64,000 bases of DNA from Sphingobacterium sp. R2 (GTDB lineage Bacteria; Bacteroidota; Bacteroidia; Sphingobacteriales; Sphingobacteriaceae). Of this stretch, positions 9,001 through 18,088 are shown in pieces. A program made the translations under genes and the position numbers. The DNA lies in assembly GCF_040760075.1 (NCBI RefSeq), contig NZ_CP142884.1, forward strand, positions 1,922,001 to 1,986,000, written 5' to 3'. The notes below the pieces were generated by a model, which ran no database searches, was not told where the DNA came from, and worked only from the letters and a program-made list of their open reading frames with translations. How positions within the stretch are numbered: the stretch's first letter is position 1; each line of letters begins with the position of its first letter.

Positions 9001-9984
9001 CTAAATAGTTGAATGCGGAATAAAGCCTTTCTCCAATACTTCTTTGGAGTGGTAAGATAGGATGGCAGTAGCGCCGGCACGTTTGAAACTTAATAGCGTT
9101 TCTAGAATGACACGTTCGTCTAACCATCCATTTTGAATCGCGGCTTTTAACATCGCATATTCGCCGCTCACATTATACACTGCAATGGGAAGATCGAAGT
9201 TGTCCGCTAGAAGTTTAACGATATCTAAGTAGGGAAGTCCAGGTTTTACCATTAGAAAATCAGCTCCTTCTTGTGCATCAAGCTGGGCTTCGATAAGCGC
9301 TTCTTTTGCGTTGGCAGGATTCATTTGGTAAGTTTTCTTGTCCCCATGTTTAGGTGCAGAACCTAAAGCATCTCTAAAAGGGCCATAATAAGCCGAAGCA
9401 TATTTTGCCGTATAAGACATCAAAGAAACTTGGGTAAAACCATTATGGTCCAATAGCTCACGGATGTAACCGATGCGGCCATCCATCATATCCGATGGCG
9501 CGATAATATCAGCACCCGATTGTGCATGTGCCAAGGCCATTTTACCCAATACTTCTAATGTCTCATCGTTTAGGATTTCACCGTTTTCGACAATGCCATC
9601 GTGGCCATCGCTACTGTAAGGATCCATGGCAACATCTGTTACGATGCAAGCCTCAGGGAAATTTTTCTTGACAGCGGCAATAGCACGTAGGTATAAACTT
9701 CCGTCACGGTAGCTTTCTGTAGCATACTTGTCTTTTAGTGACTCCTCAATATTTGGGAAAAGATCAAATGAGCGTAAACCCAGTTTTAAGCAGCTTTCTA
9801 CCTCTTTCAATAGGTTGTCTATAGAATAGCGATAGATGCCCGGCATCGATTTAACCTCAGTTTTTTGATTTTGCCCATCGACGATAAAAAGTGGGAAAAT
9901 CAAATTTGACGCGTCTAAACGTGTCTCTTGAATCATGTCGCGAATCACGGCAGATTTACGATTTCTTCTCGGACGTTGTAACAT
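9001..9984 (-). CDS. hemB: porphobilinogen synthase (5-aminolevulinate dehydratase)
   Basis: Condenses two 5-aminolevulinate molecules to porphobilinogen. The 327-aa protein shows the two active-site lysines in YTAKYAS (Lys194) and LMVKPGLPYLD (Lys247). The metal loop reads DVAMDPYSSDGHDG, with Asp/Ala where zinc enzymes carry cysteines. By family knowledge that points to a magnesium-type enzyme rather than a zinc-type one. It lies between the hemC-hemD fusion (93 bp upstream) and hemL (3 bp downstream). Confidence 0.96.
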   Translation of the reverse strand: MLQRPRRNRKSAVIRDMIQETRLDASNLIFPLFIVDGQNQKTEVKSMPGIYRYSIDNLLKEVESCLKLGLRSFDLFPNIEESLKDKYATESYRDGSLYLRAIAAVKKNFPEACIVTDVAMDPYSSDGHDGIVENGEILNDETLEVLGKMALAHAQSGADIIAPSDMMDGRIGYIRELLDHNGFTQVSLMSYTAKYASAYYGPFRDALGSAPKHGDKKTYQMNPANAKEALIEAQLDAQEGADFLMVKPGLPYLDIVKLLADNFDLPIAVYNVSGEYAMLKAAIQNGWLDERVILETLLSFKRAGATAILSYHSKEVLEKGFIPHSTI

Positions 9985-10077
9985 TATATTAAGATTATTT
10001 ATGATCTATTGTTGTTTAAATGCAAATGCGGTAAAACCATCAGCTCAGTTTGACTTACGAACGGCTTTTTCCAATGA

Positions 10078-11664
10078 CTAATACTCCAATCCAAAAACGG
10101 CTTCGGAAAGACCAATTTCATCCGGAGAATAAGGAAGTGTATAAGAAACATTCATCGCATCGAATTTTGCGCCTGTAGAACGACCAATACAGATTACTTT
10201 CTGGCCAGGTTCCAATAGATTGTCCGCAAAATAAGCTTCCACATTACTTGGGCTCGTAAACACCAAGACTTCCGCATTCGATGGATCTACATTTTCTTCT
10301 AAAACAGTTTCATACACCGGCATATTGATGATTTTCGTTTCAGCACTCAATGCTTTTTGGATTGTTTCCAGAGATTCTTTTGCACGTGGAATAAGTACGG
10401 TACCACCATTTGCCAGTTCTGCAAATTTCTTTGCAATTTCTTCCATATTAATCCCCTCGCTGTCGCCAGAAAAGTCAGCGACGCGATCATACTTGCGTAA
10501 AATCTCTTCAGATCCGCGCCCAATGACACCGATCTTAGTTTTTTTACTCAAACGAGGTTCCAAATTGAAGAAGTGCTCAATACCATTTTTACTTGAAAAT
10601 ATGATCCAATCCACATGTTTCAAAATGAATGGATCCAATTTGTTGATGATAGGAAATATTTTAATCAATGAACGGCCTTCAATTGCAATATTATGTTTGG
10701 CCATGGACCTTGCAAAATAGGAGTTTTCGTCTACCTCCCGGGAAATGAATACAGACTGCGGCAGTTTTCTGTCCTTTGAATATTTGCTGAAGATGCGCTC
10801 TGCTAAACGTATTGTGTCGGTATCTCTCAGGTAAACCCGGTCAGGGAAGTCTTCACTTGTTTCGGCGATAGAAGCCCAAGCTTCATATTCATCGCCGCTC
10901 TTGCGGCAATAACAGCCAAGCGGAGCATGACAGCCTGCGTCAAACTTATTCAATACCAAACGTTCTACAGCGATTGTTTTAGCTACTTCTTCATTATTCA
11001 ATGGCTGCAAAGCGTCAAATAGCTCCTGATCAACTTCGCGAATCTGGATCGCTAATACTCCCTGCGCTGGAGCGGGAATAATTTCAACAGGAGGGATTTC
11101 TTCTACATGGAAATCACTGATATCCATTTCAATACGGCTAATCCCTGCCTTTGCAAGCACAATAGCGTCATACTGCTCGTCGCGTAACTTTTGCATCCTT
11201 GTCTGCAAGTTACCACGGAGATCGTCAAACTCCAGATCAGGGCGCAACGCTGATATCTGTGCTTTTCTACGGTTGGATGATGTACCAACAGTCGCATTGT
11301 GCTTCAATGAAAGACGCTTTTTAATGTCTACACAATCTTTATGTATAATTAATAGCTCCGACGGATCTTCGCGCTCAGAAACCGCTGCAATAATCAATCC
11401 CGGTGGGTTAACTGTAGGTAAATCTTTGTGAGAGTGAACAGCTAAATCAATGGTCCCGCTTAAAAGTTCTTCTTCAAGCTCTTTGGTGAAAAATCCTTTG
11501 CCTTCCAATTTATCCAAACGAAGATGCTGTATGATATCACCCTGAGTTTTTATGACCTTTAATTCTGCTTCAATTCCAATTTCTGCCAATCGATCTTTTA
11601 CAAAATTTGCCTGCCACATGGCAAGAACACTTCCCCGGGTACCAATAATTAGTTTTCTATTCAC
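10078..11664 (-). CDS. hemC-hemD: hydroxymethylbilane synthase / uroporphyrinogen-III synthase fusion
   Basis: A 528-aa fusion. Residues about 1-305 are porphobilinogen deaminase (HemC): LIIGTRGSVLAMWQAN, the substrate-binding HSHKDLPT, TVGTSSNRRKAQI, and the dipyrromethane-cofactor cysteine in FDAGCHAPLGCY (Cys245). Residues about 306-528 are uroporphyrinogen-III synthase (HemD), recognisable from VDWIIFSSKNGIEHF and VLVFTSPSNVEAYF. The fusion carries out two successive steps, porphobilinogen to uroporphyrinogen III, in one chain. The frame is uninterrupted across the junction. The gene belongs to the haem cluster, 321 bp after hemA. Confidence 0.93.
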   Translation of the reverse strand: MNRKLIIGTRGSVLAMWQANFVKDRLAEIGIEAELKVIKTQGDIIQHLRLDKLEGKGFFTKELEEELLSGTIDLAVHSHKDLPTVNPPGLIIAAVSEREDPSELLIIHKDCVDIKKRLSLKHNATVGTSSNRRKAQISALRPDLEFDDLRGNLQTRMQKLRDEQYDAIVLAKAGISRIEMDISDFHVEEIPPVEIIPAPAQGVLAIQIREVDQELFDALQPLNNEEVAKTIAVERLVLNKFDAGCHAPLGCYCRKSGDEYEAWASIAETSEDFPDRVYLRDTDTIRLAERIFSKYSKDRKLPQSVFISREVDENSYFARSMAKHNIAIEGRSLIKIFPIINKLDPFILKHVDWIIFSSKNGIEHFFNLEPRLSKKTKIGVIGRGSEEILRKYDRVADFSGDSEGINMEEIAKKFAELANGGTVLIPRAKESLETIQKALSAETKIINMPVYETVLEENVDPSNAEVLVFTSPSNVEAYFADNLLEPGQKVICIGRSTGAKFDAMNVSYTLPYSPDEIGLSEAVFGLEY

Positions 11665-11985
11665 GTTAATTTTACTTTACCTATTAAAACGATCACAAAA
11701 ATGTTCTGCCGATAGCGACAAATGCTATGCACACTGGGCGCGCTATTGATTCAATTCAGCTTCGGAAATGAACAGTTTCGGAAAATTTGTTTAAAACAAT
11801 TTATCGGAACAAAAATAAATAAATAGAGGGAATATGTTGACACGTTACTGTCATTATATGTCAGGAAATAGTTGATAAACCGAAATTTAAAGAAAACAGC
11901 CAGCGATTAGCTTCACTCGGCAGAAACAGGATATACTCAAGAATTAGAGGGTATGTTAAGCACAAAGAACTTCGGGATAGGAATG
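11665..11985. other. hemA/hemC intergenic region
   Basis: A 321-bp A+T-rich stretch between two co-directional haem genes. I see no ORF, no perfect TAnnTTTG element on the minus strand and no intrinsic terminator. The hemC transcript may start here from a non-consensus promoter. Confidence 0.4.
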
Positions 11986-13227
11986 CTAATTTTTCTCGGT
12001 TTCGGGAGTTTTAACCAAAATTTCTTTCGCCATAACCATCGGAACCTTAATGTACTTTTTTTCCATATAGTTGATCACTTTTTCCAATACCTCTCGTGCC
12101 TCTGGCGTTAAGGCCTGCACTTCTTGGGCAAATACTTCATTTAAGGCGAAAGATTTAATTTCTTTGATCTTTTCAGGAACCTCACGCATTGCAACTTCCA
12201 CACGGCGTTGTTTGATTAACGGTAAAAATTCCTCAATATTGTCCTGAATGATCTTCTCCGCACTTTCCAGTTCATTATAGCGCTCTTGAATATTTTTCTC
12301 TGCAATTGCTTGTAAGCTGCTCACTTCGATATAATGAATCGGATTGTTTTTGAGAACTTCAGCATCAATATCATTCGGAACGGCTAAGTCAATGATCACT
12401 TTTTTATCAGTCTCTCCGTTTAATAAGGATTGATAAAGAGCGTTATCTACAATTGAAGTAGGAGCCCCTGTACAGGTTATCAGAATATCGAAACCTTCTT
12501 TATATTGACCAATGTCTGCTAAAGGAAAAGCTTCAGCATTCAATTCTTCGGCTAAGGCTTTGGCATTCTCCACAGTACGGTTGAAAATAACAAACTTAGC
12601 TTTTTGATTTTTTTGAAAATATTTCGCTAAATTCTGATTGGTTTCTCCAGAACCGATGATGACGATTCTAGGGTTTTCAACCAGTTTTAACTCACGCAAT
12701 TTGCGGTAAGCAAGCGAAACAACTGAAATGGGATTTCTGGAAATTTTAGTATAGGTGTACACCTCTTTGGCTGTTTTTACAAGTCGATCCATCATCAGGC
12801 GTAAAAAATCTCCCGTAAAACCAGCCTCTCTGCAACGATCATAAGCCCGTCTTACCTGTGCCAGAATCTCTTTTTCTCCAACGACAAGACTTTCAAGTGA
12901 GCAGGACATCCGAAGTAAATGATTTAAAGCATCCATCCCCTCATATTTATTGACCTGTCCTAAATAGCATTGTAGCCTTTCTTGGGGTACGCAGAAGTTT
13001 AACTTACCCATAAAATCGGCGATAAATTCATGGGTCAATTCATGAGCACCATAAAATACAAACTCTACTCGGTTACAAGTACCAATATAAAAGATCTCCG
13101 GAATATCTAAGCTATGCTTTAGATTGATGAGCCGACTTTCTAAATCCTCATTGCAGATTACTAGATTACCTAGATCTTTTAGTTCGACATGTTTATGAGT
13201 AAACGCTAATACTTTAAGATTTTTCAA
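11986..13227 (-). CDS. hemA: glutamyl-tRNA reductase
   Basis: First committed enzyme of the C5 haem route, reducing glutamyl-tRNA(Glu) to glutamate-1-semialdehyde. The 413 aa include the catalytic cysteine in YIGTCNRVEF (Cys51), the VVGEKEILAQVRRAY signature, the NADPH-binding IVIIGSGETNQN and a C-terminal dimerisation region. The start codon is TTG at 13227: no in-frame ATG occurs nearby, and the resulting N terminus (KNLKVLAFTHK) matches the family. A -7 promoter element at 13259-13266 places the RNA start about 25 bases upstream. Confidence 0.95.
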   Translation of the reverse strand: MKNLKVLAFTHKHVELKDLGNLVICNEDLESRLINLKHSLDIPEIFYIGTCNRVEFVFYGAHELTHEFIADFMGKLNFCVPQERLQCYLGQVNKYEGMDALNHLLRMSCSLESLVVGEKEILAQVRRAYDRCREAGFTGDFLRLMMDRLVKTAKEVYTYTKISRNPISVVSLAYRKLRELKLVENPRIVIIGSGETNQNLAKYFQKNQKAKFVIFNRTVENAKALAEELNAEAFPLADIGQYKEGFDILITCTGAPTSIVDNALYQSLLNGETDKKVIIDLAVPNDIDAEVLKNNPIHYIEVSSLQAIAEKNIQERYNELESAEKIIQDNIEEFLPLIKQRRVEVAMREVPEKIKEIKSFALNEVFAQEVQALTPEAREVLEKVINYMEKKYIKVPMVMAKEILVKTPETEKN

Positions 13228-13258
13228 AGCTCTAATCCCTCGCTTATATTTAACGGTA

Positions 13259-13266
13259 CAAATGTA
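13259..13266 (-). promoter_or_regulatory. hemA promoter -7 element
   Basis: TACATTTG on the minus strand, a perfect TAnnTTTG match, about 32 bp before the TTG start of hemA. The nearest upstream TTG is 23 bp away, somewhat farther than usual, so the -33 part is uncertain. Confidence 0.5.
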
Positions 13267-13445
13267 GCTTAAAAGCTTTGTGCTTGTGTCAAAAATCTGT
13301 CAAAGGGATTAATTTAGAAAGATTTTAAATAGCTTTTTTTATTAAATAACTATCTGTATTACAGTGTTTTATTTTTGTGTTTGTGGCCAAATGATTTTCA
13401 TCACGATAGGCAGTGACGAAAGTTTTGAGCTAAAAAACGCAGTGC

Positions 13446-14285
13446 CTACTCTTTAATATCCGAATTTACCCCAACAGAGTCCACGGTGACATCTTCTAAT
13501 TCTTCCACATACGGAGTCTCTTCTGCGGCGGTAGCTTCTTGAATTTCACTGTCACTATATTGGCAATAGCTGTCAAAAGTTTTGCTGCTTTTATTGTAAA
13601 TTAATGCGTATTTGGAGGTCTTATTCTTGACGATAATTCCATCGGCAGGAGCGGGCACTAACTTCATCTCATCCATAAAAATTTTCTGTCCCTTTTTGAA
13701 GCTGTTGATGAGTGGCAGTTCGCTTGAATATTCCTTCCAGAATAAGATATCGCCTTTCGCGGATATGATCCAGATCGCACTGCTTTGGTAATCGTTTTTT
13801 TCAATCAAAAATGCCATTTCCTTATTCCAGCTATCTGAATCGTTGCGATCGGTAAAGTTTCCATAACAAAAAACGGATTTAGCACGGTCTTTTATCCTGG
13901 TAAATTTGTAGATGGGTTTATCCTCTACAGGTTCTAGATAGTTATTGCCCATAAAAATCTTTGTAATACCCCTTCTGTAACGCAAGGGGATGTTGTCATA
14001 TTCCGGTATAGTGAAGATGGCATTGTTCCAGTGTTGATAGTCTTCTAATGAACTCCAACCATCAGCATCCTCTAGGTCTTTGGGGTCTGCGTTTTCATAC
14101 CCGATAGCAGCGGTGGCCGTGCTGTCGACCTCCAATCCTTGGATCGCTTGTCGCTGGTTATAATTGTAATATCCGCCGCCGGCCAGGATCACCAATAGGA
14201 CGATACCGATAATAATAAAGACTTTTTTCTTTTTGTTTGGCTGTGCAGGTTGTTCTGCGGCTATTTCCTCAACTTCTCTTTTCAT
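13446..14285 (-). CDS. hypothetical single-pass membrane protein
   Basis: A 279-aa protein with a lysine-rich cytoplasmic start, one membrane helix at about residues 22-39 (VFIIIGIVLLVILAGGGYY) and an outer domain of about 220 residues ending in an acidic, Glu/Asp/Val-rich tail. The domain has several aromatic strands (SAIWIISAKGDILFWKEY) suggesting a beta fold. I do not recognise a family. It stands alone, 218 bp from hemA and divergent from the next small membrane protein. Confidence 0.7.
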   Translation of the reverse strand: MKREVEEIAAEQPAQPNKKKKVFIIIGIVLLVILAGGGYYNYNQRQAIQGLEVDSTATAAIGYENADPKDLEDADGWSSLEDYQHWNNAIFTIPEYDNIPLRYRRGITKIFMGNNYLEPVEDKPIYKFTRIKDRAKSVFCYGNFTDRNDSDSWNKEMAFLIEKNDYQSSAIWIISAKGDILFWKEYSSELPLINSFKKGQKIFMDEMKLVPAPADGIIVKNKTSKYALIYNKSSKTFDSYCQYSDSEIQEATAAEETPYVEELEDVTVDSVGVNSDIKE

Positions 14286-14502
14286 GTTTATTATTCAGCT
14301 TAATCGTAAAAATTTATTCTCCCATTTATAGACATCACCCCATTGTAGTACTACTCCGTGTATTCCTGATTAGCATCAATGTGGCTAACACTGAACGAGA
14401 ATTGTCTCTAAAAATAGAATAATTTTTCAAAAAGCGAAAGACATGTTATATAAGTGTTAATATTCAACTTATATTCGTACGAATTTTAAAGCAATTTGAA
14501 TT

Positions 14503-14901
14503 ATGATTATTATCAAAAAATACGTTGCCATTGTCGGACTGGTGATCTGCTTTTTTTCCAGTATGACGCCGTTTTTAAAAGTACCTATTAAAGGAAATTG
14601 GAACCTCTATCAGGTAGATGCCTATTTGTTCTTTATTACCCTGCTGATTTTGGGGGTGACTGCGCTGTTGTTTTTTGTTCGAGCAGTTCGCGCTTATCAA
14701 TGGATGACGCGATTGGCAGCCTGCTGGTATATTTTGAGTATAACAGCAGTCTGGTTTAAGATCAATAATTATTTCGGTTGGGGCTTTGCTGATAAATTGC
14801 TTTCTAAATCCCTGCATATGCGCTGGGGCTGGATTGTCTATCTGGTAGGTATCTTATTGTTGGTGTTAAGTACCAAAAAGGTTGGATCTTCGGTGGAGTA
14901 G
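14503..14901 (+). CDS. small multipass membrane protein
   Basis: A 132-aa hydrophobic protein with four predicted membrane helices at about residues 6-24, 40-62, 70-88 and 105-124. No charged catalytic motif is visible and no family is recognised. It is a single gene ending 16 bp before a bidirectional terminator shared with the converging DUF2027-like gene. Confidence 0.7.
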   Translation: MIIIKKYVAIVGLVICFFSSMTPFLKVPIKGNWNLYQVDAYLFFITLLILGVTALLFFVRAVRAYQWMTRLAACWYILSITAVWFKINNYFGWGFADKLLSKSLHMRWGWIVYLVGILLLVLSTKKVGSSVE

Positions 14902-14916
14902 TGAAGGCGTTTACCA

Positions 14917-14955
14917 AAAAAATAAGCTAGATGAAAAACACCTAGCTTATTTTTT
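14917..14955. terminator. bidirectional terminator
   Basis: A 14-bp perfect stem (14917-14930 with 14942-14955), A-rich on the left and T-rich on the right, so it works on both strands. It overlaps the stop codon of the minus-strand gene ending at 14947. Confidence 0.88.
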
Positions 14956-15597
14956 GTTTGGACGATGCGGTATAAAATGATTTTTTAATTTGTCCAATCC
15001 TAAATCTTCTTCGATCTTATCCAATTCGTAGGACCATATCTTTTCGTCCAAAATTTCGTTAAGCATTTTAGGGTTAGTAAGGTCTACTGGACGCACACGT
15101 TGTTCTTTGTTGATTGGCGAGGTAAGCTCCTGCAAAATGCTGCTATGGCGTAAGATCTGAAAGCGGAAAGTCGGCCATTTTCCAACATTTGCAAAGTTTC
15201 CTGTATAAAACTGAATCGAGTCGTGTGGAGGTATCTTATTGCTGAAAATACCTTTAACTTTATTCGCAGTTGCTTCGGATATGGATATCAGTAGCTCAAA
15301 GCTTGTTTCATTGATGATATGTAATTTGGCGAGTCCATCTTTGTGATCTCCCGAGATCGCCAAAAGTATCCCTTTCTCGATAAATCGATGTGGTGTCAAT
15401 GGTGTTGCATGCTGGTCGAGCTCATCATCCGCGCGCCGCATATTGCCGAATACAAGGGTGATTTTATCCATCGGTACAGGGATTTCGAAACCTGTATCGT
15501 CCGTGACGCCCACAATATCGTTGGGCTGCATGGATGTAATATGTCCCTCAATGGGTTCATCAACAAACCGTACTAAATCTCCTATTCTAAATTTCAT
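14947..15597 (-). CDS. DUF2027-like protein without an Smr domain
   Basis: A 216-aa soluble protein. The N-terminal 50 residues (IGDLVRFVDEPIEGHITSMQ ... GFEIPVPMDKITLVF) resemble the first domain of DUF2027 proteins, and the middle (LLAISGDHKDGLAKLHIINET ... IQFYTGNFANVG) resembles their beta domain. The usual C-terminal Smr (MutS2-like) domain is absent. Two base pairs separate it from the upstream aminotransferase gene, so it is the last gene of the rbfA-aat run. Function is unknown. Confidence 0.65.
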   Translation of the reverse strand: MKFRIGDLVRFVDEPIEGHITSMQPNDIVGVTDDTGFEIPVPMDKITLVFGNMRRADDELDQHATPLTPHRFIEKGILLAISGDHKDGLAKLHIINETSFELLISISEATANKVKGIFSNKIPPHDSIQFYTGNFANVGKWPTFRFQILRHSSILQELTSPINKEQRVRPVDLTNPKMLNEILDEKIWSYELDKIEEDLGLDKLKNHFIPHRPNKK

Positions 15598-15599
15598 GT

Positions 15600-16688
15600 T
15601 TACTTTACTTTGGTGTCAATAATATATAATAGCTTTTCAAGATCCGAGTGATCGTTGTATAAATGAAATCCGATACGGATTCCCGAACCTCGGGGGAAGC
15701 ATTTTATTCCCTCATCCAAGAGGGTTTGATAATAGTCGTGGTCGATCTGTATGTTGAAAATGTTGCTCTGCGGACGTCGTTTTACGATGCTATTCAATAA
15801 CAGTTTTCTGTCGGACAGCTCAGCACGGGCATCTGCGATCAATTTTTGGGTATAGGCCACTGTTTCGGCAAACCCCCATTCCTCCAATTGAAGAAGAGAC
15901 TGCTGTAGCGTTCCGTGTGACAACGTATCCAAATGGCCGGGCTCGAAACAGAGTTGTACCACAGATTTATTCATCCATTGGTTGTTGAGAAAGCTGTAGT
16001 TTTCCTGAATATTCGCATAGAGCATCGCTTTGAGCCTTTCGCTTAAGAGCACAAAGCCATTGCCAAAGCCAGCCATAAGCCATTTATATCCACTGGATAA
16101 TACGGCGTCAAATCCCGAAAGTGTAAAATTAAAGAGTTCTGTTCCCAAAAATTGGGTGCCGTCACCGACGATCAGCAAGTCGGGATGCTGATGCTTCAAT
16201 TCCTGTATGAAAGATAGGTCTATTTTTAATCCCGAAATGTATTGAACAATGGAGAGGATAAGGACATCTGGTTTAAATGTCGCTATTGTGTCCAATAAAT
16301 TTGCTTCCAGTTGTTCGTCCATCGTGACAAATTGGTGTTCAAAACCACTTAATATCGTCGGAAAATTAACGGAAGGATAATCATTATTCAGTAGAAGAAC
16401 CTTAGCTTGCTTAGGTAAACCGGCCAGCAGTGCATTGAAAGCAGAGGAAAAACAACTGGATAAGAAGACATTTTGGGAAGGACAATTAAAAAATGTACCT
16501 AGTGTAGCCCGGCAGGCATCCAAGGTCGCACCCTGCTGTTCACGTAAGTTCGAGTTTGAATCAAAGAAATCTCGGTCTCTCTTGGCGCGCCACGCCTTTG
16601 TTTCACGTGAAAGTAAGCCCGATCCCGGTGTCGTTAGGTAAGTGACCTCTGTTGCGATGTCAAAATGTTTGCGATATGGACTACTCAT
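15600..16688 (-). CDS. class V aminotransferase-fold protein
   Basis: A 362-aa PLP-dependent enzyme of fold type I, class V. The PLP region reads LLIVGDGTQFLGTELF followed by SGYKWLMAGFGNGF, whose lysine is the expected Schiff-base residue (about 205). This places it among cysteine-desulfurase/isopenicillin-epimerase-like proteins, but there is no desulfurase cysteine loop near the C terminus, so the substrate is unknown. Its start overlaps the end of aat by 8 bp, indicating translational coupling. Confidence 0.8.
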   Translation of the reverse strand: MSSPYRKHFDIATEVTYLTTPGSGLLSRETKAWRAKRDRDFFDSNSNLREQQGATLDACRATLGTFFNCPSQNVFLSSCFSSAFNALLAGLPKQAKVLLLNNDYPSVNFPTILSGFEHQFVTMDEQLEANLLDTIATFKPDVLILSIVQYISGLKIDLSFIQELKHQHPDLLIVGDGTQFLGTELFNFTLSGFDAVLSSGYKWLMAGFGNGFVLLSERLKAMLYANIQENYSFLNNQWMNKSVVQLCFEPGHLDTLSHGTLQQSLLQLEEWGFAETVAYTQKLIADARAELSDRKLLLNSIVKRRPQSNIFNIQIDHDYYQTLLDEGIKCFPRGSGIRIGFHLYNDHSDLEKLLYIIDTKVK

Positions 16689-17328
16689 TGTTGTGCTTTT
16701 TTGTTAATATAGCTAAATAATCTGTCAGTGAAAGATATGTTCCGCCCATACTTTCCAGATGACTAGTATGGAATTGGCAATCAATTAGATGTAATTCGAT
16801 TTCTTGTGCAAGGTAAATTAGTGCAGCCTTCGATGCGTTGGCGACTTTAGAAAACATACTTTCGCCGCAAAATACACCATTGATTAATACACCATAAAGG
16901 CCCCCAACCAGTATCCCATCTTGCCAAACTTCCACCGAATGTGCATAACCCAGCTCCGCAAGTTTGCTATAGGCATCTATCATGTCCGCTGTAATCCAGG
17001 TACCTTCCTGATCTTTTCTATTCATAGTTGCGCAATGATGAATGACTGCTTTAAAGTTGCGGTCTATTGAGAACGAAAAAATATTTTTCCGAAGGACGCT
17101 CGCCATGCTCTTGCTGATTTTTATTTTGCGCGGATCGATCACGAATCTAGGGTTTGGGGCATACCAGAGAATAGGGCTGCGCTCGTCAAACCAAGGGAAA
17201 ATCCCATTACTATAGGCGAGTAGCAGGCGATCGGTGGAAAGATCCCCACCTACAGCAAGTAAACCATCTGCTTCTGCATAGCTTGGGTGTGGGAATTCAA
17301 GTTTTTTAGTATCCAGTTCAAATACCAT
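16681..17328 (-). CDS. aat: leucyl/phenylalanyl-tRNA-protein transferase
   Basis: Transfers Leu or Phe from tRNA to N-terminal Lys/Arg of proteins, marking them for ClpS/ClpAP degradation. The 215 aa show the family signatures GLLAVGGDLSTDRLLLAYSNGIFPWF (residues 24-49), PILWYAPNPR and the late GGLYGVLINGVFCGESMFS. It starts 29 bp after rbfA and overlaps the aminotransferase gene by 8 bp. Confidence 0.95.
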   Translation of the reverse strand: MVFELDTKKLEFPHPSYAEADGLLAVGGDLSTDRLLLAYSNGIFPWFDERSPILWYAPNPRFVIDPRKIKISKSMASVLRKNIFSFSIDRNFKAVIHHCATMNRKDQEGTWITADMIDAYSKLAELGYAHSVEVWQDGILVGGLYGVLINGVFCGESMFSKVANASKAALIYLAQEIELHLIDCQFHTSHLESMGGTYLSLTDYLAILTKKHNNE

Positions 17329-17357
17329 TGTTGTTTAGCATACTGCGAAAGAGGATG

Positions 17358-17729
17358 TTATTCTGGTTGGCGTGGCTCTTTACTGATCTCATCAAATAGT
17401 TTATCCATGTGTTCAACATATTCGTTGGTGTCGTCAAGGAAAAATTCCAATTGAGGAACGATCTTTACTTGGTTCTTAATTTTTGCGCCTAGTTTGTAAC
17501 GTATTTCAGCTGTTTTGGAACGAATCGCCTTAATGCCTTCCTGTGCTGTCTTGGTGTTTAAAAAGCTCACATAAACGCGTGCGATCGCCAAATCTGGCGT
17601 AACACGAACACGTGTAACCGTAATAAATGCTCCGGGAGCCCATGAATGACCCTCGCGTTGAAATAATGCCGCTAAATCCTGTTGAATTACCCCAGCAAAA
17701 CGTTGCTGTCTCTTGCTTTCTGTTCCCAT
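17358..17729 (-). CDS. rbfA: ribosome-binding factor A
   Basis: A 123-aa single KH-like domain protein needed for late 30S maturation and 16S 5'-end processing. Typical features are the start SKRQQRFAGVIQQDLAALF, the VTRVRVTPDLAIARVYVSFL core and the PQLEFFLDD(T) motif near the end. It is the first gene of a minus-strand run. A -7 element lies about 40 bp upstream. Confidence 0.93.
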   Translation of the reverse strand: MGTESKRQQRFAGVIQQDLAALFQREGHSWAPGAFITVTRVRVTPDLAIARVYVSFLNTKTAQEGIKAIRSKTAEIRYKLGAKIKNQVKIVPQLEFFLDDTNEYVEHMDKLFDEISKEPRQPE

Positions 17730-17770
17730 CGTATACGTTTTTTGTATTGAATATGCTCAATTGTGTCAAA

Positions 17771-17778
17771 CAAAAGTA
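17771..17778 (-). promoter_or_regulatory. rbfA promoter -7 element
   Basis: TACTTTTG on the minus strand fits TAnnTTTG exactly, 41 bp before the rbfA start. No TTG is found 19-21 bp farther upstream, so only the -7 half is supported. Confidence 0.4.
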
Positions 17779-17912
17779 GCCAAAATTTCAATTAAAAGAG
17801 AACTTTGGATTGTCCTCTTGTCACACTTAGTTAACAAAGAATACCAGATAGCACACCTGCTTGAAAAGAATGGAGAATAGCAATTGAAAAATAAAATATG
17901 CTAAAAAGGAAA

Positions 17913-17941
17913 AAAGGCACATCTTGGTTTGACGTGCCTTT
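17913..17941 (-). terminator. intrinsic terminator of the leftward transcript
   Basis: AAAGGCAC (17913-17920) pairs with GTGCCTTT (17934-17941). Read on the minus strand the stem is followed by T-rich sequence. No normal gene lies upstream of it on that strand, so it points to a short untranslated or micro-ORF transcript. Confidence 0.65.
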
Positions 17942-18000
17942 AAATTTCGATTCACAATTGGTTAGGTAATTTCTTTCAAGTTTTAAGACTTTGAGGTCTA

Positions 18001-18075
18001 TCATATTTGGTTTGAAATTTTGGTGTATTTAAAGCGGTAAGTATTTACTAACCCTACCATCTTCTCTTTTTTCAT
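18001..18075 (-). CDS. 24-aa micro-ORF
   Basis: A short basic peptide ORF (7 Lys/Arg in 24 residues) inside the candidate small transcript, ATG at 18075 and TGA at 18003-18001. Its position right after a strong promoter is the only support. No similarity is recognised. Confidence 0.25.
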   Translation of the reverse strand: MKKEKMVGLVNTYRFKYTKISNQI

Positions 18076-18088
18076 CTCCCTTACACTA

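Larger units (their letters stand above)
17910..18084 (-). ncRNA. candidate small RNA or micro-ORF transcript
   Basis: A consensus promoter at 18089-18120 and the intrinsic terminator at 17913-17941 bound a predicted RNA of about 175 nt with no known gene inside. It includes an ATG-started ORF of 24 codons (18075 down to 18001, MKKEKMVGLVNTYRFKYTKI...) beginning about 9 nt after the expected RNA start. Whether the product is the RNA, the peptide or both cannot be decided from sequence alone. Confidence 0.45.
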
